The position numbers and the translations under genes are program-made. 64,000 nucleotides of DNA from Alentia gelatinosa (lineage: Eukaryota > Annelida > Polychaeta > Phyllodocida > Polynoidae): the NCBI GenBank assembly GCA_950022655.1, contig OX465583.1:17535318-17599317 (forward strand). Reading direction: 5' to 3'. Positions within the stretch are counted from its first letter, which is position 1, and every line of letters starts with the position of its first letter. Shown in pieces: positions 44,910-57,189 of the stretch. The notes beneath the pieces were generated by a model. That model worked only from the letters and a program-made list of their open reading frames with translations. It was not told the origin of the DNA and searched no databases.

Positions 44910-45110
44910 TTCATACCTGGTTGGCTGTTTTTGATCATGGGAGGTTGTTTCGTTAACCAGGGTGGTTGTTTCGTTATCAAGGGTACCACTTGATGAAATC
45001 CAGACCAATCAGATCCTAGATCCAAGAATTCTGGAATTTCTCGAGGAGAGTCCCTGGATTTACATACCACAGCCAATGCCTCGGTAGGTTGGGGCCTACA
45101 CATCGAAACC
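44910..45110 (+). repeat. Dispersed repeat H, copy 2
   Basis: It contains GTTAACCAGGGTGGTTGTT and GTTATCAAGGGT in the same order as 17340-17640. Confidence 0.55.
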
Positions 45111-47734
45111 CCGGAATTCTGCCACCTAAAACAGTTTCTATCTAATCTAGTGTCCAGCTTAGCAGAACCTCTGCTTTAGTGCCTTCCTCTCCCCTCATAT
45201 CAGAAATCTACAGACTGTTATACCGCCCTGCCGTTTGCAATTGCTATGCAGACTATCAATTATAAATGGCACAGTTTTGCAGCTAGCATGAATTGTGGAG
45301 TCAAATGTCTCCGTGTCACACACCCACACGTACCGCTAAACACAACTAGCAAATGGCATGTTCATCTTTGATGAATGAGCGTGCAATTATGAATGAATAA
45401 CAATAAAAGGTTTGGGTTACATTCAGTCTATGGATAGTTTTCTGAAAACCATTAAACTTGCCATTTCTGCAACCGCCTGAGTCTAGGATCCAAACATACC
45501 AAATGCCAATGGGTCAATGAGGTATTTCAGTCTCTAGTAATTGGTCATGGTCAGCTGGGCATGCCTCTGAGACCCTGAGACACTGGCACCCTACTCCTTT
45601 CCCAATATCACGGTGAATAGCACGCATTTAGTGAAGGGATAGTTTTCTGGACGCACGCTGGAAGTCTATATGTGACCACTCTAACATTTAGGCAATGTAT
45701 TTAGTGCCTGCTGCTACTAATGCTACCGACGTAGTCAGAAGCTTAAGTGAGTTGTGCACTATTTTGGTTGTCCACTCTCTTGGGTTTCCACTGTACTGGA
45801 ATTTAACAAATAAATGGTTGAGTTGTGTCCAGCCAGTTGGTCATTTGCTGTAACTCACCGAACACTGAAATAAAAGAGTCAGTTCTATGCCTGACTGTAT
45901 AGGGTCAGTTGGGGATTGAGATACTTCACACTGTAATGCTTCGACATGGTCAACAGGCCATTGGCTACATTGGACCTCTGAACAGAAACACTATTCACAG
46001 AATGTGCAGAGTGTGCACAGGTTTCGAGCGTGGCAGCAAGTGATGCGGCGTACATTTGCGTATGAGGACTATATTCCGAACAAGCAAAGTCGAAGTAATA
46101 TGAAGGTAGGGACCATTCATTATCTATAGCTGTAATGGGCAAAGTTTTGACAAAGTGCCAACCTTCTTCTTTTTTAGTATATTTTTTGCCAAATCATGTT
46201 GCGAAATCAAGTTCCCCCTCCCCCAGCCAATACCTTAATGAATGCTCCCTTTTTGCTAGGGTGTCAGTCATACAGACTTGAACAATTTGGAGGTTCCACT
46301 GAAATCAGAATCACCCGTATCCACCACCCCGAAACGAGCCATCAAAGGTTCACCGTTTTCTCCCCACAGGAATGTCGCCTCTTCATTAGCAAATTGATGG
46401 TGGATAAGACAAGCTGACCGCCCTGAGAGCATTTCCTTGTGATAACACGGGCCAATTATCAGCTCTGCAGGCTTGGCAGGCTGCCCCCGGCCCCCAGCCC
46501 AGCCTGGGGTCAGTGTTGCCGTCTGGTGGGCGCACATTCCGGTAGACCCAGGAGGAGGGAGGGGCAGGGGAGAGTATCCAGTGACCATCTAATTGGTTCC
46601 ATCCTCCAACCTTCCTCACAGCCACTGACCCAAAAGCGGGTTGTGGTGCCCCACCAGCAGCTGGATGTAGGTGAGAGTTAAGAAGTCGCACAGGGGCTGG
46701 GACTCCCTGCACCATCAACAATAACAGCAGTGAGCTTCGACACTGTCCTCCTTTGCCAATAGAGGATCTATTTTTGTACAGGTAGAACTCAACCAAAACA
46801 TTCGCTTCCCTCTTTTCTCTATTCAAGGAATGCAGTGGTATTTTCCCCCATGACTCCGTTATGTTAAGCGTCACACTCCAATTTCTCTATTGCGAAACGG
46901 GTGTGCACTTTCCCTTGTCCTAACTCAATACCCCACAATAATACTCCAGAAGGGGTGGACCTCAGCAACCATCAGTGAGATCATCCCTAACCCCATTCAT
47001 AACAGAGGCAAATATGTAGTGCGCAATTCCATGTATCAGGAACTAGCCCTCAGATAGCGACCCTTGAACTGATATCAGCAATAAAGCTTTTAACGTGAAC
47101 GTTGACTTACACTTGACTCACTATCATCTTCAATAAGAGCGTCAAGATAGTAACAATAAAACTTCTACCCTCATGGAACACTTTCCATCAAATTTCCTAG
47201 CCTAGTCACCAGCAAGTAGACAGAGCAATCACCCATTGTCTAATTTTATGTTATACTATGGTCTCATCTTTTGTAAAACGGAAAGATAACGTTAGATCGA
47301 TAAAAAAAACCAGCCCATCATACAATACATGATCCACTATCCTCAGCAGCGGACACAAGTGGTGGGGTGTTTATGTTGTAAACTGTACATACCAAACTGG
47401 TGTATGATAAATGCTGCCATGAATGTTACTCACTACCTGAAAGTTGAATGCTGGTCTATAATTCCGAAATGTAAATAAACTACTTCAAATCTAGGTGAGA
47501 CCTTTAGGGGTAGAGCATTATCCTAGATGATGTTTTAGCTATAAACGCACTCAGATGTCATACTGTTGAGAATTACTCGGAGCTGATTGTAGAATGTAGA
47601 GCTACTCGGAGCTAGGAGTAGAATTAAACCCTCTTTGTTATAACCATATAGAGATATAGAGAAAGATATTCCCTGTATATCTATGTTTTAACTAACCGGA
47701 AATCTGCCCAGAACTGCTTAGAACTCCTCTGTGC
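45111..47734. other. Non-coding, no gene recognised
   Basis: Open frames near 46196-46417 (plus) and 46268-46874 (minus) overlap each other and match nothing I know. The word GAGCTACTCGGAGCT near 47600 anticipates the decamer array that follows. Confidence 0.3.
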
Positions 47735-47850
47735 ATTCCATGTTTCTCAGAACTACTCAGAGCTGTTCGGAGTTGCTCACAACTGCTCACAACTGCTCGG
47801 AGCTGCTCATATCTGCTCGGAGCTGCTCAGACCCACACGGAGCCAGTCCT
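47735..47850 (+). repeat. Decamer array 1
   Basis: About ten tandem copies of a 10-bp unit, GAGCTGCTCG and variants. The same unit forms the larger array at 52840-53560 and appears briefly near 22135. Confidence 0.85.
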
Positions 47851-47879
47851 AACAGAACACTCCTCTGCTCTCTCGTCCG

Positions 47880-48600
47880 CAGCGCGCCTCGCCCCGCGTG
47901 TGTTTATGGCGTTATGATATGGGAGGCAGATGAATGATGGTTGTTAGGAGACTCGTAAGTGACTTACCCTGCGCTTCTCGGCCCTGCCCGCTGCCCCGTC
48001 ATGTGTATCCAGTCAGACGGTGGTAAGCTCCCCGTGTGCCGGGCTCTACCCCCGCTCCGCCGGCCAGTCCCTCCTCCAGTTCCGTGACAACCCCGGTTTA
48101 CTCCATCACCTCCTCCTCCCGCGCCAGACTCAGCCTCCAGCCGCTGGCATTCCCTTAGCCGCGTGCCAAGGCTAGAGCTGGTGATAATCTAAACGTAGCG
48201 GTGGGTAATACGTAACGTAAGTCCGTCCTCCACGGTGGAAAGTTCCTCCTGTATGCTCTCCTCCTCCTGGTGAAACCTCACAGCCGCACGGCGTGGCCTG
48301 GTATCCCTCTCTCTTCCTGCTCCTCACAGGGGCTGAGGAAAATACCCCACAATGGTAGACCTGACGGCGTGGAGGGGGAGGGAGCTGTAAGGGGCTGTAC
48401 CCGGAGGTGTACCGGGGGTGTACCGGGGGTGTACCGGAGGTGTTTGGCGGAGACGGGGGACCTGGCCGGGGCCCGGGGTACCTGACTGCAGCGTTCCGCG
48501 TACGTCAAGGACGAGTCGCGCAGACGTTCTGCTTATGACGACCGGAAGTGCTGCAAGAGATGAGCATAAGACATGCGCACAAGAGAAGACCACTCCGGGA
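47880..48600 (-). promoter_or_regulatory. GC-rich candidate promoter or first exon
   Basis: This is one of the most GC- and CpG-rich stretches of the window. On the minus strand a good donor, GTAAGT, lies at 47967-47962 and could end a first exon. A further candidate donor, CAG then GTACCC, is near 48480. No open frame convincingly joins the minus-strand gene, so the link is speculative. Confidence 0.28.
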
Positions 48601-48989
48601 GCGAGGATGCCCCCCCCCCCCCCCCCCCTCACGCTGGTTAGCCGTACGGCCAGGCGGTTGGTCATACGGTGCAGCCATGGACCAGTGATGAATGGAAGGA
48701 GCAGGAGGGGGGTGGGGGTCATAACCGGAAACAACGACTTGCGTATGACCACTGACTCTATAATTGGGGCAGTACAGAATTATCAGTAATGCGTTAGTGT
48801 ATATTGATAAATATATAGAACAAGCCTGTACACAATAGCTAATGTTGACCTTACATGAGGCACAGTACTTTTGAACAAACCTCCCATTGGAGAGTGAGGG
48901 TAGTGCAAATGTAAAGCCCTGAAGTATTCTGCTCATTTAGAACCACAACTCAATACGCATTTATATATGTGTAGATGCCGCATACTATG
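48601..48989. other. C run and spacer
   Basis: A 19-bp C run lies at 48610-48628. Nothing else is recognised. Confidence 0.5.
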
Positions 48990-49318
48990 AGCAGACCCTG
49001 GCAGGATGTATGGGGAGAGTGTGGTACAGAGTGGAGACTGAAGCATGTCTATGTGGGGAGAGTGTATCACAGAATGTGGAGACTAGGCCACGTCTATGTG
49101 GGGAGAGAAGAGCATGTGGCATGTCTATGTGGGGTAAGTAGAGACTGGGGCATGCCTATGTGAGGAGAATGTGGTACAGAATGGGGGTGTAGCATATCTA
49201 TGTGGGGAGAGTGGAGACTGGGGCATGCCTATGTAGGGAGAGTGGTGACTAGGGCATGTCTATGAGGGGAGAGTGGAGACTAGGGCATGTCTATGTGGAA
49301 CAGAGTGGAGACTATAGA
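48990..49318 (+). repeat. About 40-bp minisatellite
   Basis: Seven to eight units contain GTGGAGACTGGGGCATG and TCTATGTGGGGAGA. Confidence 0.8.
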
Positions 49319-49950
49319 GGAAACCTATGAAAGTTTAGGAGATTGTCGGAGATTTTACTATATACCCATGCCATATTTACTGTAAATACGTACCGTTTTG
49401 ACATATAACGTAAAAATACTGTACGGACCACTGGTCCGTACACTAAAATACGGACCACCTTGCCAAACACGTTTATTAACATATTGGTTGTTAAAAATTA
49501 AATTAATGATTTTTTTAAATTTTGGGTATATAGTAAATATATAACGTCCAACCATGCTTGTACAAGTCACAGAGCTCGATGATAATTTACGGTTCGTACG
49601 GAACTCGGCGTAAACGCCTCGTTCCGTACAAACCATAAATTACCATCTCGTTCTGTGATTTGTGCAGCATGGTCAGGATGTTCTTTATAAGTATTCCATC
49701 AAGTTTTAATCGTCTAGTAATTCAGAAGGTGAAGCTGCGTGAACTACGTAGCGATTCAAACAAGATGGGATTGAGCTCTGACCTTAAGCTTGAATAGGTT
49801 TTCTGAATTTATTTCACCCTTCAAATTGACAAATGGGCTAACCTTTCTGACATAATCCCCCATAGAGTATTTAGAAAAAATACTAAATTGGCGTTGAATA
49901 TGAGTTTCCACTGATTCAATGGGGAAAGAATACCAGGGGTGAGATGAATG
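49319..49950 (-). mobile_element. Bipartite foldback family B copy 2, carrying a D insertion
   Basis: Read on the minus strand, 49950-49690 follows family B copy 1: a TCTCACCC end, lobe 1, then lobe 2 with the tip CGCAGCTTCACCTTC. The outer arm that should close the hairpin, AAACCTATGAAAGTTTAGG, is found at 49321-49339, on the far side of the family D element. So D is inserted within lobe 2 of B. Confidence 0.72.
49353..49681 (+). mobile_element. Bipartite foldback family D copy 2 (complete)
   Basis: Lobe 1 (49353-49537) is bounded by TTTTACTATATACCC and GGGTATATAGTAAA and holds the palindrome TACGGACCACTGGTCCGTA. Lobe 2 (49544-49681) is a hairpin with arms starting ACGTCCAACCATG and the tip CTCGGCGTAAACGCCTCG. 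It sits inside family B copy 2. Confidence 0.75.
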
Positions 49951-50684
49951 TTTATGTGGGGATAGAACTTTCTGATGATGACTTACTCGGCCGACACAGA
50001 TTCCGGTCAAAGCCCAAGTACAAGTTTCTTTTCGTCCAAACAACAAACCAAACCCTGCCTGCTACAGCAGTATGTAAGCAGATCTGTGTCGGGCTTCAAA
50101 GGAGTTTGACTCTGTTATGACCGGCCAAGTGTATGGGGCTCCTTTGAACTGGTAACTGGTACAGATTTGTCAGGCAGACACTGCCGAACGTCGACATTCC
50201 GTTTGTCAATCTCCTCCACAGAGAATCTACTCCGTGATTTACACCTGACGTAGGTTCTTCTCATATTTTAGTTTTAGTTTTTATCCACTTGGGTTTCATG
50301 GACGAATTTGTTGGAGAGGAACACATATCTTTAATAATACAGAGACATGGTGGCCATATATAGTAAACGCTGGCTGTTGGGTTTCCTTGGAAATGTCTGA
50401 AGTCATGTTGGTTAGTTAATGTAGATGGCGCCAGAACTTCTGGCTAATCATTCAGGTTTGATGCAAAGTTTTACTCCCTTGCGAAAATCTAGTACTTCCG
50501 ACAGAAGTATACAAGCATGCACAGCAGGTCACACTCAGTCTATGCTTGGAGAGAGGTGTCACAGGGGCCAGTTTCTCGCAGCATGAAGCATAAAAGAAAC
50601 TTTTGCAGATTCTCTGTGATGATCATATTTCTGTGTGGAGATCTGCATGAAGAATATCAATAGGAATACGAAAAACATTACTCT
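49951..50684. other. Non-coding, nothing recognised
   Basis: No structure or gene is supported. Confidence 0.35.
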
Positions 50685-52042
50685 TCAGGGTGGGATTTTT
50701 CAAACCTGCTAAATTACCGAAAACAGGGTTATTTAAGGCTAATGTTGTATAGACGTATCTCATCGATATAAAAGTGGCATTTTTTGGTGCATCTTTAGAT
50801 GATCTTTCATTCCAACATAGGGTTTTATATAGCTCTGAGGAATTTTTCCTTCCAAAAATCAACAAAAACCGTGATTTTCTAGTGTTTTCACTTTTTTTCA
50901 AAATATTGGAGGCACAATGTTGAGCCAATTGTTTCTAATAACTTGTTTAAAGCATATGTCATGAGAAGTGTAGACAATATAGTTTTGAAAATTGGTTTAA
51001 GTTTGAAAAAATATCAAAATGGTAAAATCTATGAATTTAAATTCTTTAAATTTTCCAACTGAGAGCCCCATAGAGCATGTTGTCCGACACCCCAATTATG
51101 AGAGGATTGTACTAATGAGATATACAATGAGAAATAAATTTTTCTTTATTGTAAAATGTTGACCAATATCCTGACTGTGAGACCTGAAAGTTTCAACATA
51201 ATCAGATTATCCATTCTGATATTAAAACATTGTGATTCCATGATGATATTTTTTCCAAAAAAAATGGGCTGTTGGACAATACACCTGTTAAAAGATGTAT
51301 AGAAGAAATAATAATCATAATAGAATAACAAATACCCCTGTATATGTTAAGTATCCCTACCACTTATGAATAACCAGTTTACTTTTTTTCTAAATAAAGA
51401 AATGTACTTCTTGTGGTTAAAAAACTGAAGATGTGTTGTCCGACACCCTGGGGTGTCAGACAACACGCTCAGATAAAAGTCATGAATTTGGGGTTGTTTC
51501 TTATCAGTAATTGAGTGGTTTGCTTTGAAAAACGAAGATTTCTATCATTTGATTAAGAATATAAAGGATTATAGCCACAAATATTATTTTGTCCATTGTT
51601 CTGAGTGATTTTAAAAACGTGTTGTCCGACACCCCTTGTGTTGTCCGACACCCCTTGTGTTGTCCGACACCCCTGTGTGGCCCAACACCTCAATATGCTC
51701 ATAGCTTTTGTTTCATATCTAATATGTGATAGAGATGTTTTGGGTCAAATATAACATATGTCACCATATAATATCAGTTTTTCTCAAATTATAACCTTTT
51801 ATAAAGTTCCTTGAAATTTCAAATATTTTATGGGGGTGGACAACATGCAGTATTTTACACAATTTCAAAAGGCTCTAAAATCTGAACCATTTGTCTGATT
51901 TTGTTGGAATAATGTTTTTCTGGAAGGTACTTAGTAGGAGACTAATATAAAATATAAGAAGAAGTATTATTCTAAAATTATTTTTTGAGTGTAAAATCCC
52001 AGGAAGAAAGCGTAATTTAGCAGGTTTCAAAAATCTGACCCA
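50685..52042. mobile_element. 1.36-kb AT-rich element with inverted ends
   Basis: The left end, containing GGGATTTTTCAAACCTGC and CTAAATTA (50685-50717), is inverted at the right end (52012-52042). The interior is AT-rich and carries repeated TGTTGTCCGACACCCC words. The open frame 50623-50928 crosses the end and is probably not a gene. The class is unknown. Confidence 0.5.
51078..51690. repeat. Repeated TGTTGTCCGACACCCC words and palindrome
   Basis: The 16-bp word occurs near 51078, 51432, 51622, 51640 and 51658; the last three are tandem at 18-bp spacing. At about 51432-51466 two copies face each other and form a near-perfect 34-bp palindrome. Confidence 0.75.
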
Positions 52043-52599
52043 TCAAGTATCACATGCATATGCAGCTATGTGTCTCTGCTGGAAGTACCAGATTTTCGAA
52101 AGGGACCAAAACTTTGCAGCACATTGGTCAATCGCGTCATGAGATACAGAGAATCGATCCTTATTTATTTGCCATTTCACTGATCTGTCTTTTACCAATA
52201 CTGAATTACTTCTTTTGTGTAGACTTGCTAAAAAAGCTAGGACATAAACAATTTTAATTTTAATCAACCTATTATATATAGGTCTGAAATACGGGAATCA
52301 GTTGAGGATTGAGCAACCAAACAATTTGAGTACTTTCAAGAATTGATTTAATTGCTTACATCTTTAGGGTAAGCAAACCAAAACAAATGCATATCAATCT
52401 TAGCGTCGGGTTTATATGTTCATGGGTATGAATGTGACTGTGTTTTAATTCCTATACTGAATACTTCAACACGGAAAAGCTTCTATTTACATGGATGATT
52501 ATTTAATGTCGTAGCGTCTTTGTGAATAACACCAGTTCTCTGGTCATTCATTCCGTCTTAGCATGTGATATTTTCCCGATCAGAATCGTCGTGAAACAG
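52043..52599. other. Non-coding, nothing recognised
   Basis: No structure or gene is supported. Confidence 0.35.
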
Positions 52600-52800
52600 T
52601 CCTTCGCTTGTTGCTGGCGTGTGGCGGAGTGCTGAGTCAGGGAGGCGCACAGGACCAGCCGTCAGGTCAGCTGTTTACACCCAATATGTTCTAGATGACC
52701 GACTTGTTGGGTTTGCCAGTATTTCCAGCGGCCCCGACTCCTCTTCCGCCGCCCGCGTTACGCCCTCCTATGTAAAGGGTAAGCACGCAGTACGCGCCCC
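52600..52800 (+). promoter_or_regulatory. GC-rich patch with plus-strand splice donor
   Basis: A CpG-bearing stretch ends with a donor-like AAAGG then GTAAGC near 52780. It could be a first exon on the plus strand. No protein is recognised. Confidence 0.22.
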
Positions 52801-52839
52801 TGCAGGGTTTTGTAGTGCTGACAATCATCTCCGATCGAC

Positions 52840-53560
52840 TGACTCGGAGCTGTTCATTGCTGTTTGTGGCCAGCTCAGAGCTGTTCAGTGCTGTTCAGAA
52901 CTACTCAGTGCCGCTTAGAACTGTTTAATGTTCCTTCTAGCTTGCTCAAAGCTGCTCAGAGCTTTTTCGGTGCTATTCAGAGCTATTCAGAGCTGCTCAG
53001 TGCTCCCAGAGTTGCTCAATGCTTCTGAGTCCTTTCAGTGTTGCTTGTGGCCTGCTCAGGATTGTTCGAAGCTGTTCTGATCAGTTAAGAGCTGCTTGGA
53101 GCTGTAACTGGTCAGTGCTGCTCAGAGCTGTTAAGAGCAGTTTAGGGCTGTTCCAAGCTGTTCTGTGCTTCTCAGATCCATTCGGAGCTGTTCAGTGCTG
53201 CAATTCTGTTTAGTGCTGCTAACAGCTGTTCGACGCTGTTCAGAGCTGGTCATAGAGCCTTTCCTTGCTGCTCTTAGCTAGAGCTGTCCTGTGGCCTGCT
53301 TGAAGCTGTTTAGGGATGTGTTTTTGTTTTGAGTTGGTCAGAGTAGTGCGTGGCTGTTCATTGCTACTTGTAGTGGTGTGGAGCTGCCCGCGGCTGCTCA
53401 GAGCAGCTCAGAGCTGTTCAGAACTACTCAGTGCTACTCAATGCGGTTCAGATCTGCTCAGTGCTTCTCGGAGCTCTTTTTGGCCAGAGCTACTTAGAGC
53501 TGCCAGGACCTTCTTAGAGCTGCTCAGTGCTGCTTGTATCTGTTCAAAGCTGTTTCAAAT
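52840..53560 (+). repeat. Decamer array 2
   Basis: About 700 bp consists largely of 10-bp units such as AGAGCTGTTC, AGTGCTGCTC and AGAACTACTC. The period equals roughly one DNA turn. Open frames in it (52619-52918, 53316-53579) are by-products. Confidence 0.88.
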
Positions 53561-54049
53561 CCCTAATCAATGGTTATGAGTTCTGTCAGCACTTCTGACA
53601 GCTGGGTAGTGGTTTTCTGTGGCCCCATATATTTTCAAATGGGATTCAATAGTGATCGATCGATGGATAATAAAGTCAACATGGATGTCACCAATTGTCA
53701 GTGGGTTAGGTGAATCACACTGCAGTGTACTGGCGTACTGAGTTGAACCCGGCAGTTAGACTGGCATCAATCCTTGTATTCTACCAACCACTCAGTCTGT
53801 ACCTTTCTGTCTCCCGCAACCGCATTCCTTACCCTTCCCCCTGCACCTCACGTCAGTTTGATTACCTTGGCAAGTCAGGGGAAGGTTATATTCTGTAATG
53901 TTTATTCATTTAATGAATGTTGATGATAAAAAAACTTGGGCAAGTCTTCCAAGCGGTGTATGATGGGGCGCGTTAGTAGGCCTGGCTGGAGTGGTGGGGA
54001 GGGTGGCGGTGTAGGGGGAGGGACTTCCGAAGCCTGTATGACGATCTGA
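53561..54049. other. Non-coding with dispersed short repeat
   Basis: TCAATCCTTGTATTCTACC near 53768 resembles sequences near 23327 and 58607. Confidence 0.35.
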
Positions 54050-54680
54050 CCCCCACCCCCTCCTTTCAGCCATGGTCAGCCCTACACCTGTCTGACCACA
54101 CCTGTCCTCCCGGAGATGACCTCCAGACCCTCGACTCCCGCCACCAACACTCCTGCCACCTCCTGGCCAACAAGAGAGGTACAAAAAGCACATAAAAGCG
54201 TTATAAAACACACATCTGTGACCTTCAATCGGGGAAAGGTACATAACTCAGCGGGGCTGTGCAAATCAAAGCGTTTCCCGCGCGTTTTCACCCAGCCCCG
54301 GGCCCGCCTGCTCATCTGGCCGCCAGTGCGCATGTCAGCCAGTCACGTGACCACGCCAGGCATGCGCAGTTGGTGGCGGGCGGATCCTGGTACCCGGTTC
54401 ACAGGGCAGCGCCAAGCTTGTATAAATCCCCTAATATCACCCAGGCGCCGGAGCCTGGCAGTTTTGGGGAACCAACGGAGAGCCTCACTGTCATATGCAT
54501 GAGGGAGTGCGCATGCGTCGGCTGTCAGTTTCCAGTACAGTTCCATGAGAGGTGTCGAGTCATGTAGGCGGGCAGTAGGCGGGCGGGGGCCTATGGGCGG
54601 GCGTCTGGTGTTATCTGGAACAACACGGGCCACGCCTAGATATGAGGGCCGGCGAGGATGGGAGGTATGTCAGCGGCGGC
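54050..54680. promoter_or_regulatory. GC-rich candidate promoter
   Basis: This CpG-rich stretch has a perfect E-box palindrome GTCACGTGAC (54342-54351), a GCATGCGCAGT word (54360-54370) and an NRF1-like TGCGCATGCGTC (54508-54519). Such a mix is typical of CpG promoters. Direction and gene are unknown; it could serve the minus-strand gene at a distance. Confidence 0.35.
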
Positions 54681-55214
54681 GGGCTTTGAGCAGAGATAGC
54701 CCGGCAGACAGATGGCAGAAAACCTAAGGAAACATGCTCCATATATCGCTCCTACTGAAACAGTTATAGCTAACAGCCAATGGGCCGTTTATCTTTCTAA
54801 GGGATCTCTCCTTATACTGTCATATGACAGACCTCGGAGAGTCCCCGGATGGTCTACGTTTAATGAACATGGTGTTAAGTTCGAATCTATATGTCCCTAT
54901 TGTGGCCAGTAATATATTTGTTTCTTGTTTTATGTCCATGTCAATTAACCCTTCAAGAGCTACACATCATTCACCATGTATCCATACTATAGCAGGCACC
55001 AGAACCAATTGTGGGCTTTGTATGGCTGGCTTTTGTAGTCAATATTATAAAAAGAAATTACAAATATAAAAATTCATTTTTTATGAGAACTTTCCGATAT
55101 TTCTTAGGTTTACTGGCAACACTTAGCCTAATATGCTATATAATTTTTATGATTCTGCGATAAATTTTCTTAAAGTTACAAAGGAACAAATACAGAATGG
55201 TTTATCCATTCCAT
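54681..55214. other. Non-coding, nothing recognised
   Basis: No structure or gene is supported. Confidence 0.3.
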
Positions 55215-55315
55215 ACGGGAATGCCATATGGCATTGTCCTGTTATGGCCAGGGGAATGCCATATGGCATTGTCCTGCCATGGCCAGGGAATGCCATATGG
55301 CATTGCCCTGCCAGA
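55215..55315 (+). repeat. Three tandem palindromes
   Basis: The 16-bp perfect palindrome AATGCCATATGGCATT occurs three times at about 43-bp and 42-bp spacing, joined by GTCCTGCCATGGCCAGGG-type linkers that are themselves partly palindromic. Confidence 0.85.
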
Positions 55316-55974
55316 AAGGGTTAACTTAAGCAACAACAAAAACCTGAATTGGAACAATGAGCATCTTCGACTACCCCCCCTCCCCTATATTAGGCATTAT
55401 AACATATCATAAGATGCCAGTTTGGACTGATAGTTGGAAATACCTGAATATTACTACAATATCAAATTTTGTTTTCAAAATGGCTAAATACGATGCATAA
55501 GGGAAAAGCACATCTTAATATAGACCTACACAAAATAATAGCATGTTTGATATTTTTTCTCTACACAAGAATCTAACTCTCGTGGCACTTCATTCTTTAT
55601 ACGTAGGTCTGCTTATGTCTGTTTCTATGTGGGGGATGAGACTCCAAGTAGATCTGACCAAAAAAAGCGGTTCGGCCTATGATGGAAGGCCGCTGGTAGC
55701 ACCGGTGAATTGTACGTCGTTATGTTTGTTCATGAATTGAAAAAATAAGATGAATTAAGATGAATATATGGTAGGTCACAATGTGGCGCCATTGTGAATT
55801 GTAGGATATGTCTTAAAGTTGTCTAATATATGATATGCACGAGGTTCATAACGTTCCCTTGCGCATTCTTAACTGCGGCAAAGGCCGTCACATGACATTG
55901 GAACCCTTGCGAACTAGCTCTTGCGGACTTTTGTAACGAGACTCTGAAAAGAGAGCATTCATCGTTTATGTTTG
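55316..55974. other. Non-coding, nothing recognised
   Basis: No structure or gene is supported. Confidence 0.35.
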
Positions 55975-56044
55975 GGGTCACAGTTTTGGGGGTATGAATC
56001 GGTCACCCTTAAGCAAGGTGTCCCAGAAGCAGGGAATTACTGTA
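55975..56044 (-). mobile_element. Pogo/Tigger-like end fragment
   Basis: The inverse strand starts TACAGTAATTCCCTGCTTC and continues with CACCTTGCTTAAGGGTGACC, like the ends of the element at 35992. The other end is not seen. Confidence 0.5.
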
Positions 56045-57189
56045 CTTAGGGTTGTTATAAGGTTTTGTGAATCAGCATATCCAATTTGCAATGAGTGATA
56101 ACATGAACGACAATGCTGACTGGTTGATGGTGGCTGCACTGCTGTAAGTTGAGCTACAATAAATGTGTGAGTTGATGCTCCAAGTAATTCTAAGATTCTG
56201 CTAATGTCCTAACCCTAAAAGCCATTGCTATATCAATGGGAGAAGCCTACCTATATATATGATTACTATTCATATTTATGTTAAAGCATCAGTTGTTTGG
56301 TGATTGTTGTTACTGTAAGCTACTGATGATGTCACACATGGAATCCCCTTACCATAGTTTCCTTCCCTTTTAGCCATTGAGCAATGCTTCAACCGCTTTC
56401 TTTAAGGAATATCTTATCAATTTGGAGTCAATAGGTTATCAGTTAGAATAACCAGTATTCGTGCATGGTGACCAATTCTTTATTTGCCCTTGCAATCTGT
56501 TCGATAAAACAAACGGTAAATTGTTCACACTTAAATATCCAGCAGGAACTACTTTTTTATTTGTACCGTCGATTGATGGTCATCAGGCTCCCTTGCATGA
56601 TGTTCACTCTTTCTGGTAGGGGTACCATTGACATACAAATAAGCTATAAGGATGTTCTGGCAGTTTGTTGTAGTCTGGCATGGGGTGTGGGATCCTTGGC
56701 ATGAGTAGACCAACCTATGGTGTGGCACTACAGAAATAACACAAATCCCAATATTTGAAATGCCGAACCCCTTCAATTACTCAATGTAAAATTGTAATGC
56801 AATTCATTACCATCATTAGTTCTTGCTATTCAACTCAAATATGTGAGTCCTCATCATTGCTTGACTCCTTGGCAAAAAGCCTCCCCCCCCCCCATGGGGA
56901 TACCCAAAAAAAAGTTGCCCCCCCCCCCTTGGAATACCCCGAAAATTTGAGCCCCTTCTGAAAACTGCCCCCCCCCCCCCCCTCCCTGCAATAAATAATA
57001 AAAGTTCCCTACTATGCTGCAGGCTGTAATGCATGTAAGGTTTGATCCGTGATATTCACTTGGTTCCGCATGACGTCAAACAAACGTGAATTAGTGATAT
57101 TTTCCTGTCATTGACGAATGAGGTTACCCCCTCCAACACTGCCCCATGTCGGGCTCTAAAGGCACGGCATATGTGGCTAGTCTAGCGGG
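56045..57189. other. Non-coding with clustered C runs
   Basis: C runs of 11, 10 and 15 bp lie at 56883, 56918 and 56968. No gene is recognised. Confidence 0.4.

Noticed and set aside
46196..46874. Overlapping open frames on both strands near 46.5 kb
   Set aside because: I could not find consistent splice sites or known motifs for either strand.
52619..53579. Open frames across the decamer array
   Set aside because: The repeat period of 10 bp shifts frame every unit; the frames are accidental.
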